Below, piece after piece: positions 17,677 to 25,443 of a stretch of 64,000 nt of DNA (the stretch's first letter is position 1; each line of letters opens with the position of its first letter). The position numbers and the translations under genes were made by a program. This DNA comes from Acidimicrobiaceae bacterium. GTDB taxonomy: Bacteria > Actinomycetota > Acidimicrobiia > Acidimicrobiales > JAUTXP01. Below the pieces are notes generated by a model, which had not been told where the DNA came from, did no database searches, and saw only the letters and a program-made list of their open reading frames with translations. The DNA is taken from assembly GCA_030837965.1 (NCBI GenBank), contig JAUTXP010000043.1:1-64000 (forward strand), given 5' to 3'.

Positions 17677-17692
17677 TTTCAGGGGGGTGGGG

Positions 17693-18619
17693 TCAGGAGG
17701 GGGAGAGGGCGGCGCGGCGGGGCGTCGAGGCCGACAGGCGGGCCTTGAAGTCCGAGCCCGCGGCCACCGCGGCCACGTAGGCGGCCTTGCGCTTGGCCAC
17801 GCGGGGGCTCTCCTCGTCGGCCAGGTGGAAGGCGTCCGGGTCGAGCTGCGAGTTCATCCCGTCCTTGAGCATGGCCACGGCCTCGGCTCGCATCTGCGAG
17901 ATGCGCGAGGGCGACACGCCCAGCTCGTCGGCCAGCTCCTGCATGGGCCGCTCTTCGAAGAAGTACCCGACGACGACATGGCGCAGCCGCACCGGCAAGG
18001 CGGCGACGGCGTCGATCAGATAGGCCCGGCGCTCCCGCTCGAGCAGGACGCGGTCGGGGCTGTCCTCGTCGGCGGGCAGCAGCGTGTCGGCGCCTGCGTC
18101 GGCGATGACCGAGTCGTAGTTGAGGATGACCGAGCGGTGGACGTCGCCGCTGATGGCATCGACGGCCGAGGCCTCCATGCCGATCTTGTCGGCGACCTCA
18201 TCGGTGGTGGGCTGACGGCCGAGCGACGCAGTCAGCGCGTCGTGGGCGGCCAGGAGGCGGCGGGCCTTGGAGCGCACCGAGCGGCTGGCCCAGTCACGGC
18301 TGCGCAGCTCGTCCAGCAGCGCGCCGCGGATGCGGGCTTGGGCGTAGTGGTCGAAGCGGCAGTCCCTGCTCGAGTCGAAGCTGCGGGCGGCCTGGGCCAG
18401 TCCGGCCATGGCCGCGGACACCAGTTCGTCACGCGGGACGTGGCGGGGAAGGCGGGCCGCGATCTGGCTGACGGCGAAGTCGACGAGCGGCAGATGGTCG
18501 CGAACGAGGCGGTCCTCCCAGGCCCGTCGGTCAACCTCTTCGGTGGTCTCGTGGCCGCTCTTAGCCGCCCCCGTATTCGCCATGCGGAGAATGTCGGACA
18601 TTTCGCCGACCTGGCGCAT
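17693..18619 (-). CDS. fliA: FliA/WhiG-type RNA polymerase sigma factor (sigma-28 family)
   Basis: A 308-aa group 3 sigma factor. Region 2 spans about 35-110 (LPLVDFAVSQIAARLP, FDHYAQARIRGALLDELRSRDWASRSVR), which is typical of FliA/WhiG proteins. Region 3 follows (LGRQPTTDEVADKIG), and region 4 is near 205-255 (LPVRLRHVVVGYFFEERPM, LGVSPSRISQMRAEAV). About 50 extra C-terminal residues follow region 4. Two ATGs are possible (18617-18619 and six codons later). It is divergent from a LuxR-type regulator and close to flgN, so a motility role is likely, although no other flagellar genes lie in the window. Confidence 0.88.
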   Translation of the reverse strand: MRQVGEMSDILRMANTGAAKSGHETTEEVDRRAWEDRLVRDHLPLVDFAVSQIAARLPRHVPRDELVSAAMAGLAQAARSFDSSRDCRFDHYAQARIRGALLDELRSRDWASRSVRSKARRLLAAHDALTASLGRQPTTDEVADKIGMEASAVDAISGDVHRSVILNYDSVIADAGADTLLPADEDSPDRVLLERERRAYLIDAVAALPVRLRHVVVGYFFEERPMQELADELGVSPSRISQMRAEAVAMLKDGMNSQLDPDAFHLADEESPRVAKRKAAYVAAVAAGSDFKARLSASTPRRAALSPS

Positions 18620-18748
18620 CGGCCGCGCGGGTGATTTCGTCCCGCCTTGTCATCCCGATTGGCCATGACTCGGCTCCGCACCATGGACTAGTCACGAGGG
18701 CGCGGCGGGGCGCGTGACGCTGAAAGGGCTGGAAGTACCATCAACGGG

Positions 18749-19474
18749 GTGTCGCCCCGACCCCCGGCCACCGCGGTCGTCGTCGACGAGTGGCCGCTTG
18801 TCCGTCTTGGTATCGGCCAAGCGCTGCGGAGCCTGAGCATTCGGGTCGCGGTCGAGCTTTCTGGTGGTGCGGATGCGGCCCGCCGGGCGGCCGAGGAGGG
18901 CGTGGGGTGGGTGCTGCTGGGCACGTTTCGCGACGCGGCCGCGCCGGACGTGGTGCGTCGCCTGCGCGGGATAGACCCGCCGCCGCGTGTCGTCGTCCTG
19001 CTCGACCACGTGACGAGAGAGGTGCTGTCGAGCCTGTTGTCGTTGGGGGTCGACGCGCTGTTGGTGCGCTCGGTCGGTCCCGAGGAGTTGGCCGACGCGG
19101 TGAGCCGGGTGGACAAGGGCGAACGGGTGGTGGCGCCCGTGTTGTTGCCGCTGCTGGTCGGCGTCTTGGGCGCTGCCGCGGGGTCGGGCTTGGCGGGGGC
19201 CGGGGCTGGGGGCGGGTCGGGGGCAGGCGGTGGCACCGGTGCGGGCAACGGGTGGGCCGATGGGGGGACGGACGCCGACGGCGTGCTGACCCGCAAGGAG
19301 TTGGAGGTCCTGGCCCGACTGGCCGACGGCCGGTCCAACAAGCAGATCGCGGACGCCTTGTTCGTGACCCAGGCGACGGTCAAGACCCACCTGGCCCACA
19401 TCTACACCAAGCTCAACGTGACCGGCCGGCAAGCGGCAGTGGCCCGAGCCGTCGAGCTCGGCCTGTTGCGCTGA
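18749..19474 (+). CDS. LuxR/NarL-family regulator with degenerate receiver domain
   Basis: A 241-aa protein laid out like NarL: N-terminal receiver-like domain (1-125), glycine/alanine-rich linker (~140-175, many GGG/GAG), and C-terminal HTH (LTRKELEVLARLADGRSNKQIA, then ATVKTHLAHIYTKLNV). The receiver is degenerate. VVVDEWPL keeps one acidic residue, but the strand that should end in the phosphoacceptor Asp reads GWVLLGTFRD, with Gly at that place. I infer phosphorylation-independent control. Start is GTG 18749. It is divergent from fliA across 129 bp and upstream of flgN. Confidence 0.85.
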   Translation: MSPRPPATAVVVDEWPLVRLGIGQALRSLSIRVAVELSGGADAARRAAEEGVGWVLLGTFRDAAAPDVVRRLRGIDPPPRVVVLLDHVTREVLSSLLSLGVDALLVRSVGPEELADAVSRVDKGERVVAPVLLPLLVGVLGAAAGSGLAGAGAGGGSGAGGGTGAGNGWADGGTDADGVLTRKELEVLARLADGRSNKQIADALFVTQATVKTHLAHIYTKLNVTGRQAAVARAVELGLLR

Positions 19475-19564
19475 GTTTTGACGGCCGACCCGGGGTCGCC
19501 CGGGCGCGGGGAGTGGGCGGCGGAGTACGCGGTGTGATTGTTGGCTGATTGTTGGCACACCGGC

Positions 19565-19591
19565 TCATTCGAGGAAGCCCGCGGCCGATTC
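19565..19591 (+). promoter_or_regulatory. candidate sigma-28 promoter of flgN
   Basis: TCATTCGA (19565-19572), 11-nt spacer, GCCGATTC (19584-19591), compared with the FliA consensus TAAAGTTT-N11-GCCGATAA. The -10 box and the spacing match well; the -35 is weaker. It ends 10 nt before the flgN ATG, so the leader would be very short. Confidence 0.45.
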
Positions 19592-19601
19592 CTCCCAGTG
19601 A

Positions 19602-20006
19602 ATGAGCTTGCAGGCGTTCTCCGACGTGTTGTTCCAAGAGCGGCGGCTCTTGGAACTCCTGCTGTTCAAGCTGGAGACCGAGCGCCTGTTGTTGGATGCG
19701 GGGCGCACGCGGTGGCTTGCGCATGCCAGTCGGGAGATCGACACGCTGTTGGACGAGCTGAACAAGGTGGAGCTGGCCCGGTCGGTGACACTGGCCCAGG
19801 TCGCGCCCGAGTTGGGGCTGGGGCCGGACGCCACGCTGTCGACGGTGGCGTCGACCGTGCCCTCGCCATGGGGCGGGATCTTCGCCGAGCACCGCGACGA
19901 CTTGCAGTCCCTCATGGGTGACGTGTTGGCCGCGGCCGAGTCGAGCAGGCACTTGTTGCGCGAGGGCTACGACTCCATCCGCCAGGCCTTGGAGGCGACC
20001 GGGTGA
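19602..20006 (+). CDS. flgN: flagellar export chaperone FlgN-like protein
   Basis: A 134-aa all-helical protein resembling FlgN, the chaperone for the hook-filament junction proteins FlgK and FlgL. The opening FSDVLFQERRLLELLLFKLE, then LLLDAGRTRWLAHASREIDT, and a leucine-rich C-terminal helix are characteristic of actinobacterial FlgN. It carries a plausible sigma-28 promoter directly upstream and lies near fliA, which supports the assignment. Its stop overlaps the GTG of a 63-aa gene. The usual next genes, flgK and flgL, are absent. Confidence 0.72.
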   Translation: MSLQAFSDVLFQERRLLELLLFKLETERLLLDAGRTRWLAHASREIDTLLDELNKVELARSVTLAQVAPELGLGPDATLSTVASTVPSPWGGIFAEHRDDLQSLMGDVLAAAESSRHLLREGYDSIRQALEATG

Positions 20007-20194
20007 CGGCCGAGCCCGATCCCGTCCACGAGTTGGCCCGCCTCTGGCGGGACGCGGCCAGCAACGGCGAGCACATCGTTCTGCCTCCGGCTGTCACCGA
20101 GCAGCTCGAGCTGCGGGCCATCGCCTATCAGGCCGCGCTGGCGACGGGCGAGCGGGTCCTGCACCCCAGCCTCATCGCCTTCCTCGGCCAGTAA
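20003..20194 (+). CDS. small protein of unknown function coupled to flgN
   Basis: A 63-aa protein beginning at GTG 20003, overlapping the flgN stop (GTGA). It is predicted helical: an acidic N-terminus, HELARLWRDAASNGEHIVLP, then LELRAIAYQAALATGERVLH. I do not recognise the family, and it lacks the pattern of the anti-sigma factor FlgM. Coupling to flgN suggests a flagellar-related accessory role. The gene end is followed by the C-rich flank of palindrome family 2. Confidence 0.6.
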   Translation: MTAEPDPVHELARLWRDAASNGEHIVLPPAVTEQLELRAIAYQAALATGERVLHPSLIAFLGQ

Positions 20195-20243
20195 CCCCGC
20201 GCCCGCCCCCCCACGCGCCCGCCTCTTCACACCCTCCTCACCG

Positions 20244-20290
20244 TTCTGGGCACCTTTTCTTCGGCATACGACAAGAAAAGGTGCCCAGAA
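20244..20290. repeat. palindrome family 2, copy A, with C-rich and G-rich flanks
   Basis: TTCTGGGCACCTTTTCTT (20244-20261) pairs perfectly with AAGAAAAGGTGCCCAGAA (20273-20290) around the 11-nt loop CGGCATACGAC. It lies in the 187-bp gap 20195-20381. The left flank is C-rich (20197-20222) and the right flank (20291-20373) is a series of G runs that may form G-quadruplexes just upstream of pdxH. Confidence 0.92.
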
Positions 20291-20381
20291 GCGGGTGGGG
20301 GGCGCGGGCGCGGGCGAGGGTGGGGCGCGGGCGGGGAGGGTGGGGGGCGCGGGCGGGGGCGGACGTGCTTGCCTTGCGGGC

Positions 20382-20963
20382 ATGGACGACCCGCTGGCCC
20401 TGGCCCGGCAGTGGCTGGACGATGCCGCCGCTGCGGGCATCCACGAGCCCAACGCCATGTCCCTCGCCACCGGTCACGTGTCCCTGCGGACCGTCCTGCT
20501 CAAGGGGATCAGCGACGGCGGCTTCGTCTTCTTCACCAACTACCAGTCCCGAAAGGCGGCCGAGTTGGAGGCCGACCCGACCTGCGCCCTGTCGCTCACC
20601 TGGCCCACGCTGGGTCGCCAGATCAGGGCGACGGGCCGAGCGACGCGCACGTCGGCGCACGAGTCGGACGACTACTTCGCCACCCGACCGCGAGGCAGCC
20701 AGGTGGCGGCGTGGGCGTCGCCCCAGAGCGAGGTGCTGGCCGACCGGGCCGTCCTTGATGCCCTCGTGGCCGAGGTCGAGCAGCGCTTCGCGGGCGTCGA
20801 CCGGCTGCCCCGACCGCCGCACTGGGGCGGCTATCGGGTCACGCCCGACGAGATCGAGTTCTGGACCCGCAGGGACAACCGCCTGCACGACCGCCTGCGC
20901 TACCGCCGAGCCGACCACCAGGGTGAAGCCCAAACGTGGGCCGTCGATAGGCTCGCCCCGTGA
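20382..20963 (+). CDS. pdxH: pyridoxamine/pyridoxine 5'-phosphate oxidase
   Basis: A 193-aa FMN-dependent oxidase producing pyridoxal 5'-phosphate from PNP or PMP. Family features are MSLATGHVSLRTVLLKG, FFTNYQSRKAAELE, LGRQIRATGRA, the R-G-S-Q-V-A-A-W-A-S-P-Q segment, and the C-terminal YRVTPDEIEFWTRRDNRLHDR. Slightly shorter than the E. coli enzyme at the N-terminus, as in many actinobacteria. The start is the ATG directly after the G-rich tract. The stop overlaps the rhodanese GTG, forming a pdxH-rhodanese-echA string. Confidence 0.94.
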   Translation: MDDPLALARQWLDDAAAAGIHEPNAMSLATGHVSLRTVLLKGISDGGFVFFTNYQSRKAAELEADPTCALSLTWPTLGRQIRATGRATRTSAHESDDYFATRPRGSQVAAWASPQSEVLADRAVLDALVAEVEQRFAGVDRLPRPPHWGGYRVTPDEIEFWTRRDNRLHDRLRYRRADHQGEAQTWAVDRLAP

Positions 20964-21283
20964 CCGCGCCTGAAGTTGGATTCGACGAACTGGCCGCCGC
21001 CCTCGAGGCAGGCACGACCGTGATCGATGTCCGCAACCCCGACGAGTACGCCGAGGTCCGCATCCCCGGCGTGCGCCTCATCCCCTTGCCCGAGTTGGGC
21101 GATCGCCTCGACGAGGTGCCCAAGGGCGAGCGGGTCTTCGTCGTGTGCGCGGCCGGGGGACGCAGTCTGACCGCGGCCGAGACCCTCAACAACGCGGGCT
21201 ACGACACCGTCTCCGTCCGCGGCGGCACCAACGGGTGGGCGGCCGAGGGCAGGCTGGTCGAGTCCGGTCCGGCTCCGGCATGA
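20960..21283 (+). CDS. single-domain rhodanese-like protein
   Basis: A 107-aa rhodanese domain. It has VIDVRNPDEYAEVRIPGVRLIPL, then the active-site loop VVCAAGGRS with the sulfur-accepting Cys, and GGTNGWAAEG near the end. Cytoplasmic, with no export signal. It probably carries persulfide sulfur or acts as a generic sulfurtransferase; the acceptor is unknown. It starts at GTG overlapping the pdxH stop and ends overlapping the enoyl-CoA hydratase ATG. Confidence 0.92.
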   Translation: MTAPEVGFDELAAALEAGTTVIDVRNPDEYAEVRIPGVRLIPLPELGDRLDEVPKGERVFVVCAAGGRSLTAAETLNNAGYDTVSVRGGTNGWAAEGRLVESGPAPA

Positions 21284-22041
21284 CGGTTCGGATCGAGGAT
21301 GACGGGCCTGTTCGCATCGTCACCATCGACCGGCCCGAGACCCGCAACGCCATCGACGGGCCCACTGCAGCCGAACTGGCCCAGGCTTGGCGGGACGTCG
21401 ACGCCGACGACGCCGTGTCCGTCGGCGTCTTCACCGGCGCGGGCGGCACGTTCTGCTCGGGGGCCGACCTCAAGGCCGTCAGCGCGGGCCGGGGCAACCG
21501 CGTCAACCCGGAGGGCGACGGGCCGTTGGGGTGCACCCGCCTGCTGCTCACCAAGCCGGTCATCGCCGCGGTCGAGGGCTACGCGGTGGCGGGCGGGTTG
21601 GAGCTGGCCTTGTGGGCCGACCTGCGGGTGGCGGCCCGCGACGCCGTGTTCGGCGTGTTCTGCCGGCGTTGGGGCGTGCCCCTGGTCGACGGCGGCACCA
21701 TCCGCCTGCCCCGGCTCGTCGGCCACTCGCACGCGCTCGACCTGATCCTCACCGGCCGAGGGGTGTCGGGAGACGAGGCCGTGTCCATGGGGCTGGCCAA
21801 CCGACTGGCCGAACCGGGTCAGGCCTTGGCCGACGCCGTGGCCTTGGCCCATCAGGTCGCTGCCTTTCCTCAACTGTGCATGCGGGCCGACCGCCTGTCC
21901 TCCTACCGCCAGTGGGATCTCGACTTCGACGTCGCCCTCAGGGCCGAGGCCGAAGGCGGCATCGAGGTCATCCGCTCGGGCGAGACGGTCGAGGGCGCCA
22001 GCCGTTTCGCATCGGGCGAGGGCAGGCACGGCCGGTTCTGA
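21280..22041 (+). CDS. enoyl-CoA hydratase/isomerase family protein
   Basis: A 253-aa crotonase-fold protein. The oxyanion-hole segments are GAGGTFCSGADLKAVS and AAVEGYAVAGGLELAL, and the family region GRGVSGDEAVSMGLANRLAE is present. The usual catalytic Glu positions are not obviously both retained (RRWGVPLVDGGTIRLPRLVG), so it may be a hydratase, isomerase or related acyl-CoA enzyme. It is translationally coupled to the rhodanese gene (ATGA). The 72 bp downstream hold a near-perfect 24-bp palindrome. Confidence 0.88.
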   Translation: MTVRIEDDGPVRIVTIDRPETRNAIDGPTAAELAQAWRDVDADDAVSVGVFTGAGGTFCSGADLKAVSAGRGNRVNPEGDGPLGCTRLLLTKPVIAAVEGYAVAGGLELALWADLRVAARDAVFGVFCRRWGVPLVDGGTIRLPRLVGHSHALDLILTGRGVSGDEAVSMGLANRLAEPGQALADAVALAHQVAAFPQLCMRADRLSSYRQWDLDFDVALRAEAEGGIEVIRSGETVEGASRFASGEGRHGRF

Positions 22042-22057
22042 CTGGGGCCGCGACCTG

Positions 22058-22081
22058 GAAATGACCCGATCGGGCCATTTC
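22058..22081. promoter_or_regulatory. 24-bp near-perfect palindrome downstream of echA
   Basis: GAAATGACCCGA and TCGGGCCATTTC are inverted complements with one mismatch and contain CCCGATCGGG. It could form the 3' end of the echA transcript or be an operator for the PD40 gene whose GTG lies at 22114. A related GATCGGGCCA occurs upstream of the subtilase near 11503. Confidence 0.45.
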
Positions 22082-22113
22082 AGCCGAGGCGGCCAATCCG
22101 GCATCCTGACTAG

Positions 22114-23436
22114 GTGTACCAACGGCCCCGGATTGTCGGCGTCCTCATGGCCGTGGCCGTCGCTCTGGCCCTGACCGGCAGCGGGCTGGCCGGTCTGGTG
22201 GCCGTGGGCGACCGTCATCAGCCCGACCCTGACGGGCCGACCACGTTGGCCGCGGGCGACGGGCCCACGACCTCGACCTCGACTCCTACCTCGCCCGCGC
22301 CGCTCGGTGTCGTCGGCCCGCCCAGCGGCTCGTCGGCCGCCTCTTCCCGTCACATCGGGGCACGACCCAGGTCCACGACCGCTTCCCCCCCGCTGGCCGA
22401 CAGCACGACGACAACGACGACAACGACCCCTCCCGCGACCCCGCCTGTCCCGGTCGTCGCTGATGACCCCGCGCCGGTTGCCTACCCCGCGGGACCGGCC
22501 GACGACCTGGCCTTGGGCGGGGTGTACGTGGTCGGGCTGGGCGACGGCGTGCCCCATCGCATCGCGGCCGACGCCGCCGTCTTCGACCGCAGCGCCTGGT
22601 CGGCCGACGGGCACGAAGTCGTGTACGCCATCGACAACGAGGCCCACGACGTGTTCCGGGTGGGCGCCGACGGGAGGCACAGGACGCCACTGCCCGCGGG
22701 CGGGATCGAGACGCCGGCCTGGTCGGCCCAAGGGGGCCTGGCCTTCATCGCCTACGACGGTGTGGGCTACGACCTCGTGCTCATCCCCGCCGCGGGAGGG
22801 CCGACAGCGCGCATCACCCACGAACAGGTGGGCGCCGTCTCGGGCCGGGCCTGGTCACCGGACGGAAGCCGCATCGCGTTGGTGGCCGACGGGCGAGTGT
22901 GGGTGGCCGACGCCGACGGCCGCGGCGTGCAGGCCCTCACGCCCGCGGGCGGGCTGGCCTGGCGTTGGGTGCAGTGGTCGCCCGACGGCCGCCGCCTCGC
23001 CTACTACGAGTCCGAGCACGTCATGATCGTCGGCGCCGACGGGAGCAGCAGGCACGAGGTGGCGCCCGCCAACGGGGACCCGACCTTCGCCTGGTCGCCC
23101 GACTCGACGCAGCTCGCGGTCGGTGCCCCGTACTCGGCCAAGTTCGACATCGGCGTGGTGTCGGCCGACGGCGGGCCGGTGCACTCGCTGGGCGTGCAGG
23201 GGATCGAGCTGTCGTGGTCGCCGGACGGTTCGGCCATCGCCTACAAGCAGTGGCCGGTGCAGAACGGGGCACTGGCCCTCGGCCTCATCGCACCGGACGG
23301 GACCGGCGCCCGCACGCTGTTGTCGCCCCCTTCAGGGGTGTACTTCGGGCTGGGGCTGGCCTGGTCGCCGGACTCGTCGCACCTCTTGGTGAACACCGGC
23401 ACCAGCGGTGAAGGGGGCCCGCCCGAGCCCATGTGA
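22114..23436 (+). CDS. membrane-anchored or secreted PD40/TolB-like beta-propeller protein
   Basis: A 440-aa protein. A signal peptide or anchor (residues ~6-32) is followed by a Thr/Ser/Pro-rich linker with a run of threonines (to ~130). Then come repeated PD40 blades: AWSPDGSRIALVADGRVWVA, QWSPDGRRLAYYESEHVMIV, AWSPDSTQLAVG, SWSPDGSAIAYK and AWSPDSSHLLVN. These WSPDG repeats build a TolB-type propeller outside the cell. The ligand or partner is unknown. It starts at GTG directly after the motif GACTAG, and the downstream MFS gene begins 10 nt after its stop. Confidence 0.85.
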   Translation: MYQRPRIVGVLMAVAVALALTGSGLAGLVAVGDRHQPDPDGPTTLAAGDGPTTSTSTPTSPAPLGVVGPPSGSSAASSRHIGARPRSTTASPPLADSTTTTTTTTPPATPPVPVVADDPAPVAYPAGPADDLALGGVYVVGLGDGVPHRIAADAAVFDRSAWSADGHEVVYAIDNEAHDVFRVGADGRHRTPLPAGGIETPAWSAQGGLAFIAYDGVGYDLVLIPAAGGPTARITHEQVGAVSGRAWSPDGSRIALVADGRVWVADADGRGVQALTPAGGLAWRWVQWSPDGRRLAYYESEHVMIVGADGSSRHEVAPANGDPTFAWSPDSTQLAVGAPYSAKFDIGVVSADGGPVHSLGVQGIELSWSPDGSAIAYKQWPVQNGALALGLIAPDGTGARTLLSPPSGVYFGLGLAWSPDSSHLLVNTGTSGEGGPPEPM

Positions 23437-23446
23437 GAATCGGGCC

Positions 23447-24730
23447 ATGGCGAGGGCGCGGCGGGTCGACTGGTCGGTGGTCGCCCTGTTGGCCAGTGTG
23501 TTCTTCTCCTCGTCGGCCGCGCTGGCCCAAGAAGTGGTGCTGGGCAAGCTGGTGTACGACCTCACCGGCCGAGAGCTGGACCTGGGCTTGTTGGGATTGG
23601 CCGAGTTCGCGCCGGCGGCCTTGCTGGTATTGGTGACCGGCGCGGTGGCCGACCGCTTCGACCGCCGCCGAGTGGCCGCCCTGGGCGCGCTGGGCGAGGC
23701 CGTCGTGGCTGGCGTGCTGGCCTGGTACGTGAGCACCGACCCCACGTCCATCGGGCCCATCTTCTTGTTGGTGATCGCCTTTGGCGTCGCCCGCGCCTTC
23801 GCCGCGCCGGCGTCGCGGTCGCTCCCCGCCGACATCGTCTCGCCCGAGCGACTGCCGCGCGTCGTGCCCCGCTATGCGGCGGCGTGGCAGGCGGCCATCA
23901 TCGCCGGACCGGTGCTGGGCGGCTTCCTGTACGCGGCCGACGTGCGCCTGCCCTTCGTCGCGGTGATGGCGTTGCTGGTGGCCTCGGCGGCGGCCTTGCT
24001 GTCGATCAGGGTCGCGCCCATGCGCGCCCCCGCCGCGGTGGTGATGGACCCGGCCTTGGAGGCCGCGGTCGCGCCCGCAGTCCCGCACGGCCAGGCAGTC
24101 GCGGAGGCGGAGCGGCCGGGCTGGCGCGACGCGCTCGAAGGACTGCGCTTCATCCGGGGCAGGCCGTTGCTGCTGGGCGCCATCTCCCTCGACCTGTTCG
24201 CGGTGCTGTTCGGCGGGGCCGTGGCCCTGCTGCCCGCCATCGCCGAGGACCGCCTGCACGTGGGGGCGGTCGGCCTGGGATGGCTGCGGGCCGCGGGCGG
24301 GATCGGGGCCGCGCTGACCACCGTGGCCCTGGCCGTGCGGCCGGTGACCCGCAAGGTGGGCCGCAGGCTGTTGGCCGCGGTGGCCGTGTTCGGTGTGGCC
24401 ACCATCGTGTTGGGACTGACCCGCTCGTTCGTGTTGGCCTTCGCCGCCCTCGCGGTCCTGTCCGGCGCCGACGCCATCAGCGTCTTCATCCGGGCCACCC
24501 TCGTCCCGTTGGTGACCCCGCAGGAAAAGCGGGGCCGAGTGCTGGCCGTGGAGAACGTGTTCATCGGCGCGTCCAACGAACTGGGCGCATTCGAATCGGG
24601 CGTGGTCGGGCAACTGCTCGGCCCCGCGGCCGCAGTGGTGCTGGGCGGGGCGGGCACCTTGGCCGTGGCCGCGGGCTGGTGGTTCTTGTTTCCCGACCTG
24701 CGCCAGGTCGACGGATTCCCGACGACCTGA
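23447..24730 (+). CDS. MFS transporter (EntS-like exporter)
   Basis: A 427-aa major facilitator protein with about twelve hydrophobic segments and the motif GAVADRFDRRRVAALG between helices 2 and 3. The organisation resembles EntS/MFS_3 exporters, including the conserved P-A-S-R-S-L-P region after helix 4 and EKRGRVLAVENVFIGASNELGAFESG in the second half. The substrate is unknown; such proteins export siderophores, drugs or small metabolites. It lies directly downstream of the PD40 propeller gene. Confidence 0.87.
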   Translation: MARARRVDWSVVALLASVFFSSSAALAQEVVLGKLVYDLTGRELDLGLLGLAEFAPAALLVLVTGAVADRFDRRRVAALGALGEAVVAGVLAWYVSTDPTSIGPIFLLVIAFGVARAFAAPASRSLPADIVSPERLPRVVPRYAAAWQAAIIAGPVLGGFLYAADVRLPFVAVMALLVASAAALLSIRVAPMRAPAAVVMDPALEAAVAPAVPHGQAVAEAERPGWRDALEGLRFIRGRPLLLGAISLDLFAVLFGGAVALLPAIAEDRLHVGAVGLGWLRAAGGIGAALTTVALAVRPVTRKVGRRLLAAVAVFGVATIVLGLTRSFVLAFAALAVLSGADAISVFIRATLVPLVTPQEKRGRVLAVENVFIGASNELGAFESGVVGQLLGPAAAVVLGGAGTLAVAAGWWFLFPDLRQVDGFPTT

Positions 24731-24756
24731 CCTGCTCCACCGGCCAAGCTGGTGTG

Positions 24757-25404
24757 ATGCCCAGCCCTTCCACGCTGCTCGTGTTCGCGGGCGCGGCCGC
24801 CTTTTTGTTGGTGATCCCGGGGCCCGCCGTGCTCTACATCACGACGAGGAGCGTGTCGCAAGGCCGGGCCGCGGGGCTGGCCTCGGTGCTGGGTGTGCAC
24901 ACCGGGAGCCTGGTGCACATCGCGGCCGCGACCGCGGGCCTGTCGGCCGTGCTGGTGTCGTCGGCCGCGGCCTATCACATGGTGAAGTACGCGGGCGCGG
25001 CCTACTTGTTGTGGCTGGGCGGCCGGCGTCTCCTACGACGCGACGACAGCGCCCGCGGGGCGGTCGGCGCTGTCCAGGCGCAGTCGCTCAAACGCATCTA
25101 TGGGCAGGGGATCGTGGTCAACGTCCTCAACCCGAAGACAGCGCTGTTCTTCTTCGCTTTCCTGCCCCAGTTCGTGGACCCGGCCCGCGGTTCGGTGGCG
25201 GCCCAGGCCCTTGTCCTCGGCCTGCTGTTCATGGCCTTGGGCATGGCCAGCGACAGCGCTTACGCATTGGCGTCGGCCGCCCTGGCCCAGCGGCTGCGAG
25301 CACGGGAGCGCCGCATTCGCATCGTGTCCGGCTGGATCTACATCGGACTGGGGCTGGCCGCGGCCACGGGCTCGTACCGGGCTGCGTCGCCGTCGGCGTC
25401 CTGA
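24757..25404 (+). CDS. LysE family translocator
   Basis: A 215-aa LysE/RhtB-type amino-acid exporter with about six membrane segments. The hallmark VIPGPAVLYITTRSVSQGRAAG is at residues ~19-42. It is followed by KYAGAAYLLWLGGRRL and by GIVVNVLNPKTALFFFAFLPQF. Members export lysine, threonine, homoserine lactones or other solutes; the substrate here is not inferable. It starts at an ATG 27 nt after the MFS gene and may share its transcript. Confidence 0.92.
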   Translation: MPSPSTLLVFAGAAAFLLVIPGPAVLYITTRSVSQGRAAGLASVLGVHTGSLVHIAAATAGLSAVLVSSAAAYHMVKYAGAAYLLWLGGRRLLRRDDSARGAVGAVQAQSLKRIYGQGIVVNVLNPKTALFFFAFLPQFVDPARGSVAAQALVLGLLFMALGMASDSAYALASAALAQRLRARERRIRIVSGWIYIGLGLAAATGSYRAASPSAS

Positions 25405-25443
25405 GCGTCGGGGCGGCACAACCGGGCGGGTAGCGTTCGGGCG

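Noticed and set aside
20003-20194. FlgM anti-sigma factor
   Set aside because: The size and place fit, but the conserved C-terminal sigma-binding pattern is not visible.
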